Of a DNA stretch of 64,000 nucleotides, positions 1 through 12,900 are shown in pieces. Within the stretch, counting starts at the first letter, position 1, and the number at the start of each line of letters is the position of its first letter. A program made the position numbers and the translations under genes. The notes under the pieces were generated by a model, which saw only the letters and a program-made list of their open reading frames with translations, did not search any database and was not told the DNA's origin. This stretch comes from Bidens hawaiensis (taxonomy: Eukaryota; Streptophyta; Magnoliopsida; Asterales; Asteraceae), in NCBI GenBank assembly GCA_021521415.1, contig JAIQDT010014323.1:1-64000 (forward strand), read 5' to 3'.

Positions 1-3000
1 GACCATTTTTTTCCGGTCCTGCAGACCTCTATCGAATATTTTATGACCCTACGAATGAATCGGATTAATTTTATGTCTCAAGAGCTTTCCCGTGGCCTGT
101 TCGAAATTTTGCTACTACGGCCAAAGGGATATGTTCACCTTCAGCCCAAAAAAGCTGAGTATGGGGGCTATTCACCAATCTGGCCATATTTTTGTCCTGA
201 AGACCTACATCTTATATAGTATGACCCTACGATAGAGTCGGATCAATTTGAAGTCCTTAGAGCTTTCCCGTGGCCCGTTCGAAATTTTGCAGTTACGGCT
301 AAAGGGGTATGTTCACCGTCAGCCCGAAAAAGATGAGTATGGAGCTATTCACCGAATCTGACCGTGTTTTCGGTCCTGGAGACCTCCATCGAATATATTA
401 TGACCCTACGAAAGAATCCAATCAATTTTATGTCCCTAAAGCTTTCCCGTGGCCCGTTCAAACATTTTGCTAGAAGGCCAAAGCGGTATGTTCATCGTCA
501 GCCCGAAAAAACTGAGTATGGGGCTATTCACTGAATCTGACCATATTTTCGGTCCTGGAGAATTTCATCGAATATTCTATGACCCTACGATAGAGTCGGA
601 TCAATTTGAAGTCCTTAGAGCTTTCTCGTGGTCCGTTCGAAGTTTTGCTACAACGGCCAAACGGGTATGTTCACCGTCAGCCCGAAAAAACTGGGTATGG
701 GGCTATTCACCGAATCAGACCAAATATTCGGTCCTGGAGACTTTCATAGAATATTCTATGACCCTACGATAGAGTCTGATCAATTTGAAGTCCTTTGAGC
801 TTTCCCGTGGCCCGTTCGAAATTTTGTTAATACGGTTAAAGGGGTATGTTCACCGTCACCCCGAAAAACATAGTATGGGCTATTCACCGAATCTAGCCAA
901 ATTTTTGGTCCTTGAGTCCTCCATAGATTATATTATGACCCTACGAAAGAATCGGATCAATTTGTAGTCCCTAGAGCTTTCTCGTGGCCCGTTCGAAATT
1001 TTGCTGTTACGGCTAAAGGGGTATGTTCACTGTCAGTCCGAAAAAGCTGAGTATGGGGCTATTCACCGAATCTGACCGTATTTTCGGTCCTGGAGACCTC
1101 CATCGAATATATTATGACCCTACGAAAGAATCCGATCAATTTGATGTCCCTAAAGCTTTCCCGTGGCCCGTTCGAAATTTTGCTAGTAAGGCCAAAGGGG
1201 TATGTTCATCGTCAGCCCGAAAAAACTGAGTATGGGGCTATTCACCGAATTTGACCATTTTTTCGGTACTGCACACCTCTTCGAATATTTTATGACCCTA
1301 CGAAGAATCGGATCAATTTGATGTCCCAAGAGCTTTCCCGTGGCCCGTTCGACATTTTGCTACTACGGCCAAAGGGATATGTTAACCTTTAGCCCAAAAA
1401 AGCTGAGTATGGGCTATACACCGAATCTGGCCCATTTTCGGTCCTGAAAACCTACATCGAATATATTATGACCCAACTATAGAGTCGGATCACTTTGAAG
1501 TCCTGAGAACTATCCGTGGCACGTTTGAAATTTTGCTACTACGGCCAAAGGGTTATGTTCACCGTCAGCCCGAAAAACTAAGTATGGGGTTATTTACCCG
1601 AATCTGACCATTTTTTTTGTCCTGGAGACCTCTATCGAATATTTTATGACCCTACGAAAGAATCGGATCAATTTGTAGTCCCTAGAGATTTCCCGTGACC
1701 CGTTCAAAATTTTGCTACTACGGCCAAAGAGGTATGTTCACCGACAGCCCGAAAAAGCTGAGTATGGGGCTTTTAACCAACTTGGCCATATTTTCGGTCC
1801 TGGAGACCTCCATCGATTATATTATGACCCTAAGAAATAATCGTATCAATTTGATGTCCCAAAAGCTTTCCCTTGGCCCGTTCGCAATTTTGCTACTACT
1901 AGCCAAAGGATATGTTCGCCGACAGCCCGAAAAGGCTGAGTATGGGGCTATTCACCGAATCTAACCATATTTTCGGTCCTGGAGACCTCCATCGAATATA
2001 TTATACCCCTACGAAAGAATCCAATCAATTTGATGTCCTTAAATCTTTCCCGTTGCCCGTTCGAAATTTTGCTAGTAAGGCCAAAAAGGTATGTTCATCG
2101 TCAGCCCGAAAAAAACTGAGTTTGGGGCTATTCACCGAATCTGACCATATTTTCGGTCCTGGACACTTTTCTCGAATATTCTATGACCCTACGATAGAGT
2201 CGGATCAATTTGAAGTCCTTAGAGCTTTATCGTGACCCGTTCGAAATTTTGCTACAACGGCCAAATGGGTATGTTCCCCGTTAGCCCGAAAAAACGAGTA
2301 TGGGGTTATTCACCGAATTTGACCATTTTTCTGACCTGTAGACCACTATCAAATATTTTATGACCCTACGAAATAATCGGATAAATTTGATGTCCCAAGA
2401 GATTTCACGTGGCCGTTCGAAATTTTGCTTCTACGGCCAAAGGGGTATGTTCACCGTCAGCCCGAAAAAGCTGAGTATGGGGCTATTCACCGAATCTGAA
2501 CAAATTTTCGGTCCTGGATACCTCCATCGAATATATTTGACCGTACGAAAGAATCAAATCAATTTGATATCCCTAAATCTTTCCCGTGGCCCGTTTGAAA
2601 TTTTGCTATTACGGCCAAATGGGTCTGTTCACCGTCAGCCTGAAAAAACTGAGTATGGGGCTATTCACCGAATTTAACCATTTTTCCTGATCTGTAGACC
2701 TCTATCGAATATTTTTTACCCCAAGGAAGAATCGGATCAATATGATGTCCCAAAAGATTTCACGTGGCCCGTTCGAAATTTTCTACTACGGCCAAAGGGG
2801 TATGTTCACCGTCAGCTCGAAAAGGCTGAGTATGGGCTATTCACCGAATATGACCATATTTTCGGTCCTGGAGACCTCCATCGAATATATTATAAATATA
2901 CGAAAGAACCGGATCAATTTGATGTCCCTAGAGCTTTCCCGTGGCCCGTTAGAAATTTTACTACTACGGCCAAAGGGGTATGTTCACCGTCAGCCCGAAA

Positions 3001-3205
3001 AACTGAGTATGGGGCTATTCACCGAATCTGACCAAATTTTCGATCCTGGGGACTTTCATCGAATATTCTATGACCCTACGAAAGAGTCGGATCAATTGAA
3101 GTCCTTTGAGCTTTCCCGTGGCCCGTTCGAAATTTTGCTACTACGGCCAAAGGGTATGTTCACTGTCAACCCGAAAAGCGGTGTACAGAGCCATTCACCA
3201 AATTT
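1..3205. repeat. Higher-order repeat block H0 (partial or one monomer short)
   Basis: Position 1 aligns with 3206 and the block stays collinear at an offset of about 3,201 bp to at least position 1230. By position 2850 the offset to the next block is about 3,386 bp. The block is therefore about 185 bp, one monomer, shorter than the two that follow. Its left edge coincides with the window edge, so it may extend further. Confidence 0.75.
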
Positions 3206-6200
3206 GACCATTTTTTCGGTCCTGCAGACCTCTATCGAATATTTTATGACCCTACGAATGAATCGGATCAATTTTATGTCTCAAGAGCTTTCCCGTGGCC
3301 TGTTCGAAATTTTGCTACTACGGCCAAAGGGATATGTTCACCTTCAGCCCAAAAAAGCTGAGTATGGGGCTATTCACCAATCTGGCCATATTTTTGGTCC
3401 TGAAGACCTACATCTTATATATTATGACCCTACGATAGAGTCGGATCAATTTGAAGTCCTTAGAGCTTTCTCGTGGCCCGTCGAAATTTTGCAGTTACGG
3501 CTAAAGGGGGTATGTTCACTGTCAGCCCGAAAAAGATGAGTATGGAGCTATTCACCGAATCTGACCGTGTTTTCGTCCTGGAGACCTCCATCGAATATAT
3601 TATGACCCTACGAAAGAATCCAATCAATTTGATGTCCCTAAAGCTTTCCCGTGGCCCGTTCAAAATTTTGCTAGAAGGCCAAAGCGGTATGTTCATCGTC
3701 AGCCCGAAAAAACTGAGTATGGGGCTATTCACTGTATCTGACCATATTTCGGTCCTGGAGAATTTCATCGAATATTCTATGACCCTACGATAGAGTCGGA
3801 TCAATTTGAAGTCCTTAGAGCTTTCTCGTGGTCCGTTCGAAGTTTTGCTACAACGGCCAAACGGTTATGTTCACCGTCAGCCCGAAAAAACTGGGTATGG
3901 GGCTATTCACCGAATCAGACCAAATATTCGGTCCTGGAGACTTTCATAGAATATTCTATGACCCTACGATAGAGTCTGATCAATTTGAAGTCCTTTGAGC
4001 TTTCACGTGGCCCGTTCGAAATTTTGTTTAATACGGTTAAAGGGGTATGTTCACCGTCACCCCGAAAAACATAGTATGGGCTATTCACCGAATCTAGCCA
4101 AATTTTTGGTCCTGGAGTCCTCCATAGATTATATTATGACCCTACGAAAGAATCGGATCAATTTGTAGTCCCTAGAGCTTTCTCGTGGCCCGTTCGAAAT
4201 TTTGCTGTTACGGCTAAAGGGGTATGTTCACTGTCAGTCCGAAAAAGCTGAGTATGGGGCTATTCACCGAATCTGACCGTATTTTCGGTCATGGAGACCT
4301 CCATCGAATATATTATGACCCTACGAAAGAATCCGATCAATTTGATGTCCCTAAAGCTTTCCCGTGGCCCGTTCGAAATTTTGCTAGTAAGGCCAAAGGG
4401 GTATGTTCATCGTCAGCCCGAAAAAGCTGAGTATGGGGCTATTCACCGAATTTGACCATTTTTCGGTCCTGCATACCTCTATCGAATATTTTATTACCCT
4501 ACGATAGAGTCGGATCAACTTGAAGTCCTTAGAACTTTCCCGTGGCTCGTTCGAAATTTTGCTACTACGGCCAAAGTGATATGTTCACCTTCAGCCCAAA
4601 AAAGCTGAGTATGGGGCTATTCACCGAATCTAGCCATATTTTCGGTTTTGAAAACCTACATCGAATATATTATGACCCTACGATAGAGTCGGATCAACTT
4701 GAAGTCCTTAGAACTTTCCCGTGGATCGTTTGAAATTTTGCTACTACGACCAAAGGGGTATGTTCACCGTCAGCCCGAAAAAACTGAGTATGGGGCTATT
4801 CACCGAATCTGACCAAATTTTTTGGTCCTGGAGACTTTCATCGAATATTCTATGACCCTACGAAAGAGTCGGATCAATTTGAAGTCCTTAGAACTTTCCC
4901 GTGGCCCGTTCGAAATTTGCTACTACGGCCAAAGGGGTATGTTCACCGTCAACCCGAAAAAGCTGAGTATGGGGCTATTCACCGAATTTGACCATTTTTT
5001 CGGTCTTGCAGACCTCTATCGAATATTTTATGACCCTACGAAAGTATCGGATCAATTTGATGTCCCAAGAGCTTTCCCGTGGCCCGTTCGAAATTTTGCT
5101 ACTACGGCCAAAGTGATATGTTCACCTTTAGCCTAAAAAAGCTGAGTATGGGGCTATTCACCGATTTGGCCATATTTTCGGTCTAGAACCTACATCTTAT
5201 ATATTAAGACCCTACGATAGACTCGGATCAATTTGAAGTCCTTAGAGTTTTACCGTGGCCCGTTCGAAATTTTGCTACTACGGCCAAAGGGGTATGTTCA
5301 CCATCAGCACGAAAAAACTGAGTATGGGGTTATTCACCGAATCTGACCATTTTTTCTGTCCTGGAAACCTCTATTGGATATTTGATGACCCTACGAAAGA
5401 ATTGGATCAATTTTTAGTCCCTAGAGCTTTCCCGTGACCCGTTCGAAATTTTGCTACTACGGCCAAATGGGTATGTTCACCGTCAGCCCGAAAAAGCTGA
5501 GTATGGGGCTTTTAACCAAATCTGGCCATAATTTCGGTCCTGGAGACCATCATAGAATATTTTTTGAACCTACGAAAGAATCGGACCAATTTGATATCCC
5601 TAAAGCTTTGCTGTGGCCCGTTCGAAATTTTGCTACTACAGCCAAATGGTATGTTCGCCGACAGCCCGAAAAAGCTGAGTATGGGGCAATTCACCGAATC
5701 TGACCGTATTTTCGGTCCTGGAGACCTCCATCGAATATATTATGACCCTACGAAAGAATCCAATCAATTTGATGTCCCAAAAGCTTTTTCGTGGCCCGTT
5801 CGAAATTTTGCTAGTAAGGCCAAAGGGGTATGTTCATCGACATCCCGAAAAAACTGAGTATGGGGCTATTCACCGAATCTGACCATATTTTCGGTCCTGG
5901 AGACTTTCATCGAATATTCTATGACCCTACGATAGAGTCGGATCAATTTGATATCCCTAAATCTTTCTCGTGGCCCGTTTGAAATTTTGTTATTACGGCC
6001 AAATGGGTCTGTTCACCGTCAGCCCGAAAAAACTGAGTATGGGGCTATTCGCCGAATTTGACCATTTTTTCTGACCTGTAGACCTCTATCGAATATTTTT
6101 TACCCCACGAAATAATCGGATCAATATGATGTCCCAAGAGATTTCACGTGGCCCGTTCGAAATTTTCCTACTACAGCCAAGGGGGTATGTTCACCGTCAG

Positions 6201-6595
6201 CCCGAAAAAGCTGAGTATGGGGCTATTCACCGAATATGACCATATTTTCGGTCCTGGAGACCACCATCGAATATATTGTGACCATACAAAAGAACCGGAT
6301 CAATTTGATGTCCCTAGAGTTTTCTCGTGGCCCGTTCGAAATTTTACTACTACGACCAAAGGGGTATGTTCACCGTCAGCCCGAAAAAACTGAGTATGGG
6401 GCTATTCACCGAATCTGACCAAATTTTCGATCCTGGGGACTTTCATCGAATATTCTATGACCCTACGAAAGAGTCGGATCAAATTGAAGTCCTTTGAGCT
6501 TTCCCGTGGCTCGTTCGAAATTTTGCTACTACGGCCAAAGGGGTATGTTCACTGTCAACCCGAAAAAGCGGTGTACAGAGCCATTCACCAAATTT
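3206..6595. repeat. Higher-order repeat block H1 (3,390 bp, about 19 monomers)
   Basis: Nearly every position in H1 recurs 3,390 bp downstream in H2, including private variants such as GTGTACAGAGCCATTCACC (3181 and 6571, with the related form at 9961) and the truncated GGTCTAGAACC monomer (5190 and 8570). H1 and H2 differ by few substitutions and one-base indels, whereas neighbouring monomers inside a block differ much more. That contrast defines a higher-order repeat made by recent unequal exchange or segmental duplication. Confidence 0.88.
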
Positions 6596-9500
6596 GACCA
6601 TTTTTTCGGTCCTGCAGACCTCTATCGAATATTTTATGACCCTACGAATGAATCGGATCAATTTTATGTCTCAAGAGCTTTCCCGTGGCCTGTTCGAAAT
6701 TTTGCTACTACGGCCAAAGGGATATGTTCACCTTCAGCCCAAAAAAGCTGAGTATGGGGCTATTCACCAATCTGGCCATATTTTTGGTCCTGAAGACCTA
6801 CATCTTATATATTATGACCCTACGATAGAGTCGGATCAATTTGAAGTCCTTAGAGCTTTCCCGTGGCCCGTTCGAAATTTTGTAGTCACGGCTAAAGGGG
6901 TATGTTCACCGTCAGCCCGAAAAAGATGAGTATGGAGCTATTCACCGAATCTGACCGTGTTTTCGGTCCTGGAGACCTCCATCGAATATATTATGACCCT
7001 ACGAAAGAATCCAATCAATTTGATGTCCCTAAAGCTTTCCCGTGGCCCGTTCGAAATTTTGCTAGAAGGCCAAAGCGGTATGTTCATCGTCAGCCCGAAA
7101 AAACTGAGTATGGGGCTATTCACTGAATCTGACCATATTTTCGGTCCTGGAGAATTTCATCGAATATTCTATGACCCTACGATAGAGTCGGATCAATTTG
7201 AAGTCCTTAGAGCTTTCTCGTGGTCCGTTCGAAGTTTTGCTACAACGGCCAAACGGGTATGTTCACCGTCAGCCCGAAAAAACTGGGTATGGGGCTATTC
7301 ACCGAATCAGACCAAATATTCGGTCCTGGAGACTTTCATAGAATATTCTATGACCCTACGATAGAGTCTGATCAATTTGAAGTCCTTTGAGCTTTCCCGT
7401 GGCCCGTTCGAAATTTTGTTAATACGGTTAAAGGGGTATGTTCACCGTCACCCCGAAAAACATAGTATGGTCTATTCACCGAATCTAGCCAAATTTTTGG
7501 TCCTGGAGTCCTCCATAGATTATATTATGACCCTACGAAAGAATCGGATCAATTTGTAGTCCCTAGAGCTTTCTCGTGGCCCGTTCGAAATTTTGCTGTT
7601 ACGGCTAAAGGGGTATGTTCACTGTCAGTCCGAAAAAGCTGAGTATGGGGCTATTCACCGAATCTGACCGTATTTTCGGTCCTGGAGACCTCCATCGAAT
7701 ATATTATGACCCTACGAAAGAATCCGATCAATTTGATGTCCCTAAAGCTTTCCCGTGGCCCGTTCGAAATTTTGCTAGTAAGGCCAAAGGGGTATGTTCA
7801 TCGTCAGCCCGAAAAAGCTGAGTATGGGGCTATTCACCGAATTTGACCATTTTTCGGTCCTGCAGACCTCATCGAATATTTTATGACCCTACGAATGAAT
7901 CGGATCAATTTTATGTCCCAAGAGCTTTTCCGTGGCCCGTTCGAAATTTTGCTACTACGGCCAAAGTGATATGTTCACCTTCAGCCCAAAAAAGCTGAGT
8001 ATGGGGCTATTCACCGAATCTAGCCATATTTTCGGTTTTGAAAACCTACATCGAATATATTATGACCCTACGATAGAGTCGGATCAACTTGAAGTCCTTA
8101 GAACTTTCCCGTGGCTCGTTTGAAATTTTGCTACTACGACCAAAGGGATATGTTCACCGTCAGCCCGAAAAAACTGAGTATGGGGCTATTCACCGAATCT
8201 GACCAAATTTTTTGGTCCTGGAGACTTTCATCGAATATTCTATGACCCTACGAAAGAGTCGGATCAATTTGAAGTCCTTAGAACTTTCCCGTGGCCCGTT
8301 CGAAATTTGCTACTACGGCCAAAGGGGTATGTTCACCGTCAACCCGAAAAAGCTGAGTATGGGGCTATTCACCGAATTTGACCATTTTTTCGGTTCTGCA
8401 GACCTCTATCGAATATTTTATGACCCTACGAAAGTATCGGATCAATTTGATGTCCCAAGAGCTTTCCCGTGGCCCGTTCGAAATTTTGCTACTACGGCCA
8501 AAGTGATATGTTCACCTTTAGCCTAAAAAAGCTGAGTATGGGGCTATTCACCGATCTGGCCATATTTTCGGTCTAGAACCTACATCTTATATATTAAGAC
8601 CCTACGATAGACTCGGATCAATTTGAAGTCCTTAGAGTTTTCCCGTGGCCCGTTCGAAATTTTGCTACTACGGCCAAAGGGGTTTGTTCACCATCAGCAC
8701 GAAAAAACTGAGTATGGGGTTATTCACCGAATCTGACCATTTTTTCTGTCCTGGAAACCTCTATTGGATATTTGATGACCCTACGAAAGAATTGGATCAA
8801 TTTTTAGTCCCTAGAGCTTTCCCGTGACCCGTTCGAAATTTTGCTACTACGGCCAAATGGGTATGTTCACCGTCAGCCCGAAAAAGCTGAGTATGGGGCT
8901 TTTAAACAAATCTGGCCATAATTTCGGTCCTGGAGACCATCATAGAATATTTTTTGAACCTACGAAAGAATCGGACCAATTTGATATCCCTAAAGCTTTG
9001 CTGTGGCCCGTTCGAAATTTTGCTACTACAGCCAAATGGTATGTTCGCCGACAGCCCGAAAAAGCTGAGTATGGGGCTATTCACCGAATCTGACCGTATT
9101 TTCGGTCCTGGAGACCTCCATCGAATATATTATGACCCTACGAAAGAATCCAATCAATTTGATGTCCCAAAAGCTTTTTCGTGGCCCGTTCAAAATTTTG
9201 CTAGTAAGGCCAAAGGGGTATGTTCATCGACATCCCGAAAAAACTGAGTATGGGGCTATTCACCGAATCTGACCATATTTTCGGTCCTGGAGACTTTCAT
9301 CGAATATTCTATGACCCTACGATAGAGTCGGATCAATTTGATATCCCTAAATCTTTCTCGTGGCCCGTTTGAAATTTTGTTATTACGGCCAAATGGGTCT
9401 GTTCACCGTCAGCCCGAAAAAACTGAGTATGGGGCTATTCGCCGAATTTGACCATTTTTTCTGACCTGTAGACCTCTATCGAATATTTTTTACCCCACGA

Positions 9501-9985
9501 AATAATCGGATCAATATGATGTCCCAAGAGATTTCACGTGGCCCGTTCGAAATTTTCCTACTACAGCCAAGGGGGTATGTTCACCGTCAGCCCGAAAAAG
9601 CTGAGTATGGGGCTATTCACCGAATATGACCATATTTTCGGTCCTGGAGACCTCCATCGAATATATTGTGATCATACAAAAGAACCGGATCAATTTGATG
9701 TCCCTAGAGTTTTCTCGTGGCCCGTTCGAAATTTTACTACTACGACCAAAGGGGTATGTTCACCGTCAGCCCGAAAAAACTGAGTATGGGGCTATTCACC
9801 GAATCTGACCAAATTTTCGGTCCTGGAGACTTTCATCGAATATTCTATGACCCTACGAAAGAGTCGGATCAATTTGAAGTCCTTTGAGCTTTCCCGTGGC
9901 CCGTACGAAATATTGCTACTACGGCCAAAGGGGTATGTTCACTGTCAACCCGAAAAAGCGGAGTATACGGCCATTCACCGAATTT
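6596..9985. repeat. Higher-order repeat block H2 (3,390 bp, about 19 monomers)
   Basis: Direct neighbour and near-copy of H1. Paired landmarks at a constant 3,390 or 3,391 bp spacing include 4224/7615, 4822/8212, 5255/8645, 5434/8824, 6148/9538 and 6494/9884. Beyond 9985 the match continues for about 250 bp with more changes and is then lost near 10250, where the array becomes less ordered. Confidence 0.88.
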
Positions 9986-12900
9986 GACCATAATTTCGGT
10001 CCTGCAGACCTCTATCGTATATTTATGACCCTACGAATGAATCGGATCAATTTTATGTCTCAAGAGCTTTCCCGTGGCCTGTTCAAAATTTTGCTACTAC
10101 GACCAAAGGGATATGTTAACCTTCACCCCAAAAAAGCTGAGTATGGGATATTCACCGATCTGGCCATATTTTTGGTCCTGAAGACCTACATCTTATATAT
10201 TATGACCCTACGATAGAGTCGGATCAATTTGAAGTCCTTAGAGATTTCCCGTGGCCCGTTCGAAATTTTCCTACTACGGCCAAAGGGGTATGTTCACCGT
10301 CAGCCCGAAAAAGAAGAGTATGGGGCTATTCACAGAATATGACAATATTTTCGGTCCTGGAGACCTCCATCGAATATATTATGACCATACGAAAGAACCG
10401 GATCAATTTGATGTCCCTAGAGCTTTTCCGTGGCCCGTTCGAAATTTTGCTATTACGGCCAAACCGTCAGCCCGAAAAAGAAGAGTATGGGGCTATTCAC
10501 AGAATATGACAATATTTTCGGTCCTGGAGACCTCCATCGAATATATTTTGACCCTACGAAAGAATCGGATCAATTTGTAGTCCCTAGAGCTTTCCCGTGG
10601 CCCGTTCGAAGTTTTGCTGTTACGGCTAAAGGGGTATGTTCACCGTCAGCCCAAAAATGCTGAGTATGGGGCTATTCACCGAATCTGACCGTATTTTCAG
10701 TCCTGGAGACCTCCATCGAATATATTATGACCCTATGAAAGAATCCAATCAATTTGATGTCCATAAAGCTTTCCCGTGGCCCGTTTGAAATTTTGCTAGT
10801 AAGGCCAAAGGGGTATGTTCATCGTCAGCCCGAAAAACTGAGTATGGGACTATTCACCGAATCTGACCATATTTTCGGTCCTGGAAACTTTCATCGAATA
10901 TTCTATGACCCTACGATAGAGTCGGATCCATTTGAAGTCCTTAGAGCTGTCTCATGGCCCGTTCGAAATTTTTGCTACAACGGCCAAACGGGTATGTTCA
11001 CCGTCAGCCCGAAAAAACTGAGTATGGGGCTATTCACCGAATTTGACCATTTTTTCGGTCCTGCGGACCTCTATCGAATATTTTATAACCCTACGAATGA
11101 ATCGGATCAATTTTATGTCCCAAGAGCTTTTCCGTGGCCCGTTCGAAATTTTGCTAATACGGCCAAAGTGATATGTTTACCTTCAGCCCAAAAAAGCTGA
11201 GTATGGGGCTATTCACCGAATCTAGCCATATTTTCGGTCCTGAAAACCTACATCGAATATATTATGACCCTACGATAGAGTTGGAACAACTTGAAGTCCT
11301 TAGAACTTTCTCGTGGCCCGTTTGAAATTTTGCTACTACGGCCGAAGGGGTATGTTCACCGTCAGCCCGAAAAAGCTGAGTATGGGGCTATTCACCGAAT
11401 ATGAACATATTTTCGGTCCTGGAAACCTCCATCGAATATATTATGACCCTACGAAAGAATCAGATCAATTTGATATCCCTAAATCTTTCCCGTGGCCCGT
11501 TCGAAATTTTGCTATTACGGCCAAAGGGGTATGTTCACCGTCAGCCCGAAAAAACTGAGTATGGGGCTATTCACCGAATCTGACCATATTTTCGGTACTG
11601 GAGACTTTTCATCGAATATTCTATGACCCTACGAAAGGGTCGGATAAATTTGAAGTCCTTAGAGCTTTCCCTTGGCCCATTCAAAATTTTGCTAATACGG
11701 CCAAAGGGGTATGTTCACCGTCAACCCGAAAAAGCTTAGTATGGGGCTATTCACCGAATTTGACCATTTTTTCGGTCCTGCAGACCTCTATCGAATATTT
11801 TATGACCCTACGAATGAATCGGATCAATTTTATGTCCCAAGAGCTTTCCTGTGGCCAGTTCGAAATTTTGCTACTAGGGCCAATGGGATATGTTCACCTT
11901 CAGCCCAAAAAAGCTGAGTATGGGGCTATTCACCGAATCTAGCCTTATTTTCGGTCCTGAAAACCTACATCGAATATATTATGACTCTACGATAGAGTCT
12001 GATCAACTTGAAGTCCTTTGAACTTTCCCGTGACTCGTTTGAAATTTTGCTACTACCACCAAAGGGGTATGTTCACCGTCAGCCCGAAAAAACTGAGTAT
12101 GGGGCTATTCACCGAATCTGACCAAATTTTCGGTCCCGGAGACTTTCATCGAATATTCTATGACCCTACGAAAGAGTCGGATCAATTTGAAGTCCTTAGA
12201 GCTTTCCCGTGGCCCGTTCGAAATTTTGCTACTACGGCCAAAGGCGTATGTTCACTGTCAACCCGAAAAAGCGGAGTATGGGGCTATTCACCGAATTTGA
12301 CCATTTTTTCGGTCCTTCAGACCTCTATCGAATATTTTATGACCCTACGAATGAATCGGATCAATTTGATGTCTCAAAAGCTTTCCCGTGGCCTGTTCGA
12401 AATTTTGCTACTTCGGCCAAAGTGATATGTTCACCTTCAGCCCAAAAAAGCTGAGTATGGGGCTATTCACCGATCTGGCCATATTTTCGGTCCTCAAGAC
12501 CTACATCTTATATATTATGACCCTACGATAGAGTCGAATCAATTGGAAGTCCTTAGCGTTTTCCCGTGGCCCGTTCGAAATTTTGCTACTACGGCCAAAG
12601 GGGTATGTTCACCGTCAGCCCGAAAATACTGAGTATGGGGTTATTCACCGAATCTGACCATTTTTTCTATCCTGGAAACCTCTATCGAATATTTGATGAC
12701 CCTACGAAAGAATCGGATCAATTTGTAGTCTCTAGAGCTTTCCCGTGTCCCGTTCTAAATTTTGCTACTAAGGCCAAAGGAGTATGTTCACCGTCAGCCC
12801 GAAAAAGCTGAGTATGGGGCTTTTAACCAAATCTGGTCATATTTTCGGTACTGGAGACCTCCATAGAATATTTTTGGAACCTACGAAAGAATCGGACCAA

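Noticed and set aside
2742..3539. 265-codon ORF, and the 200-codon ORF at 18283-18885, inside the satellite
   Set aside because: They run through several 179-bp monomers and change monomer frame at each step; the peptides are shuffled versions of the same monomer in three frames. There is no codon bias, domain or splice context.
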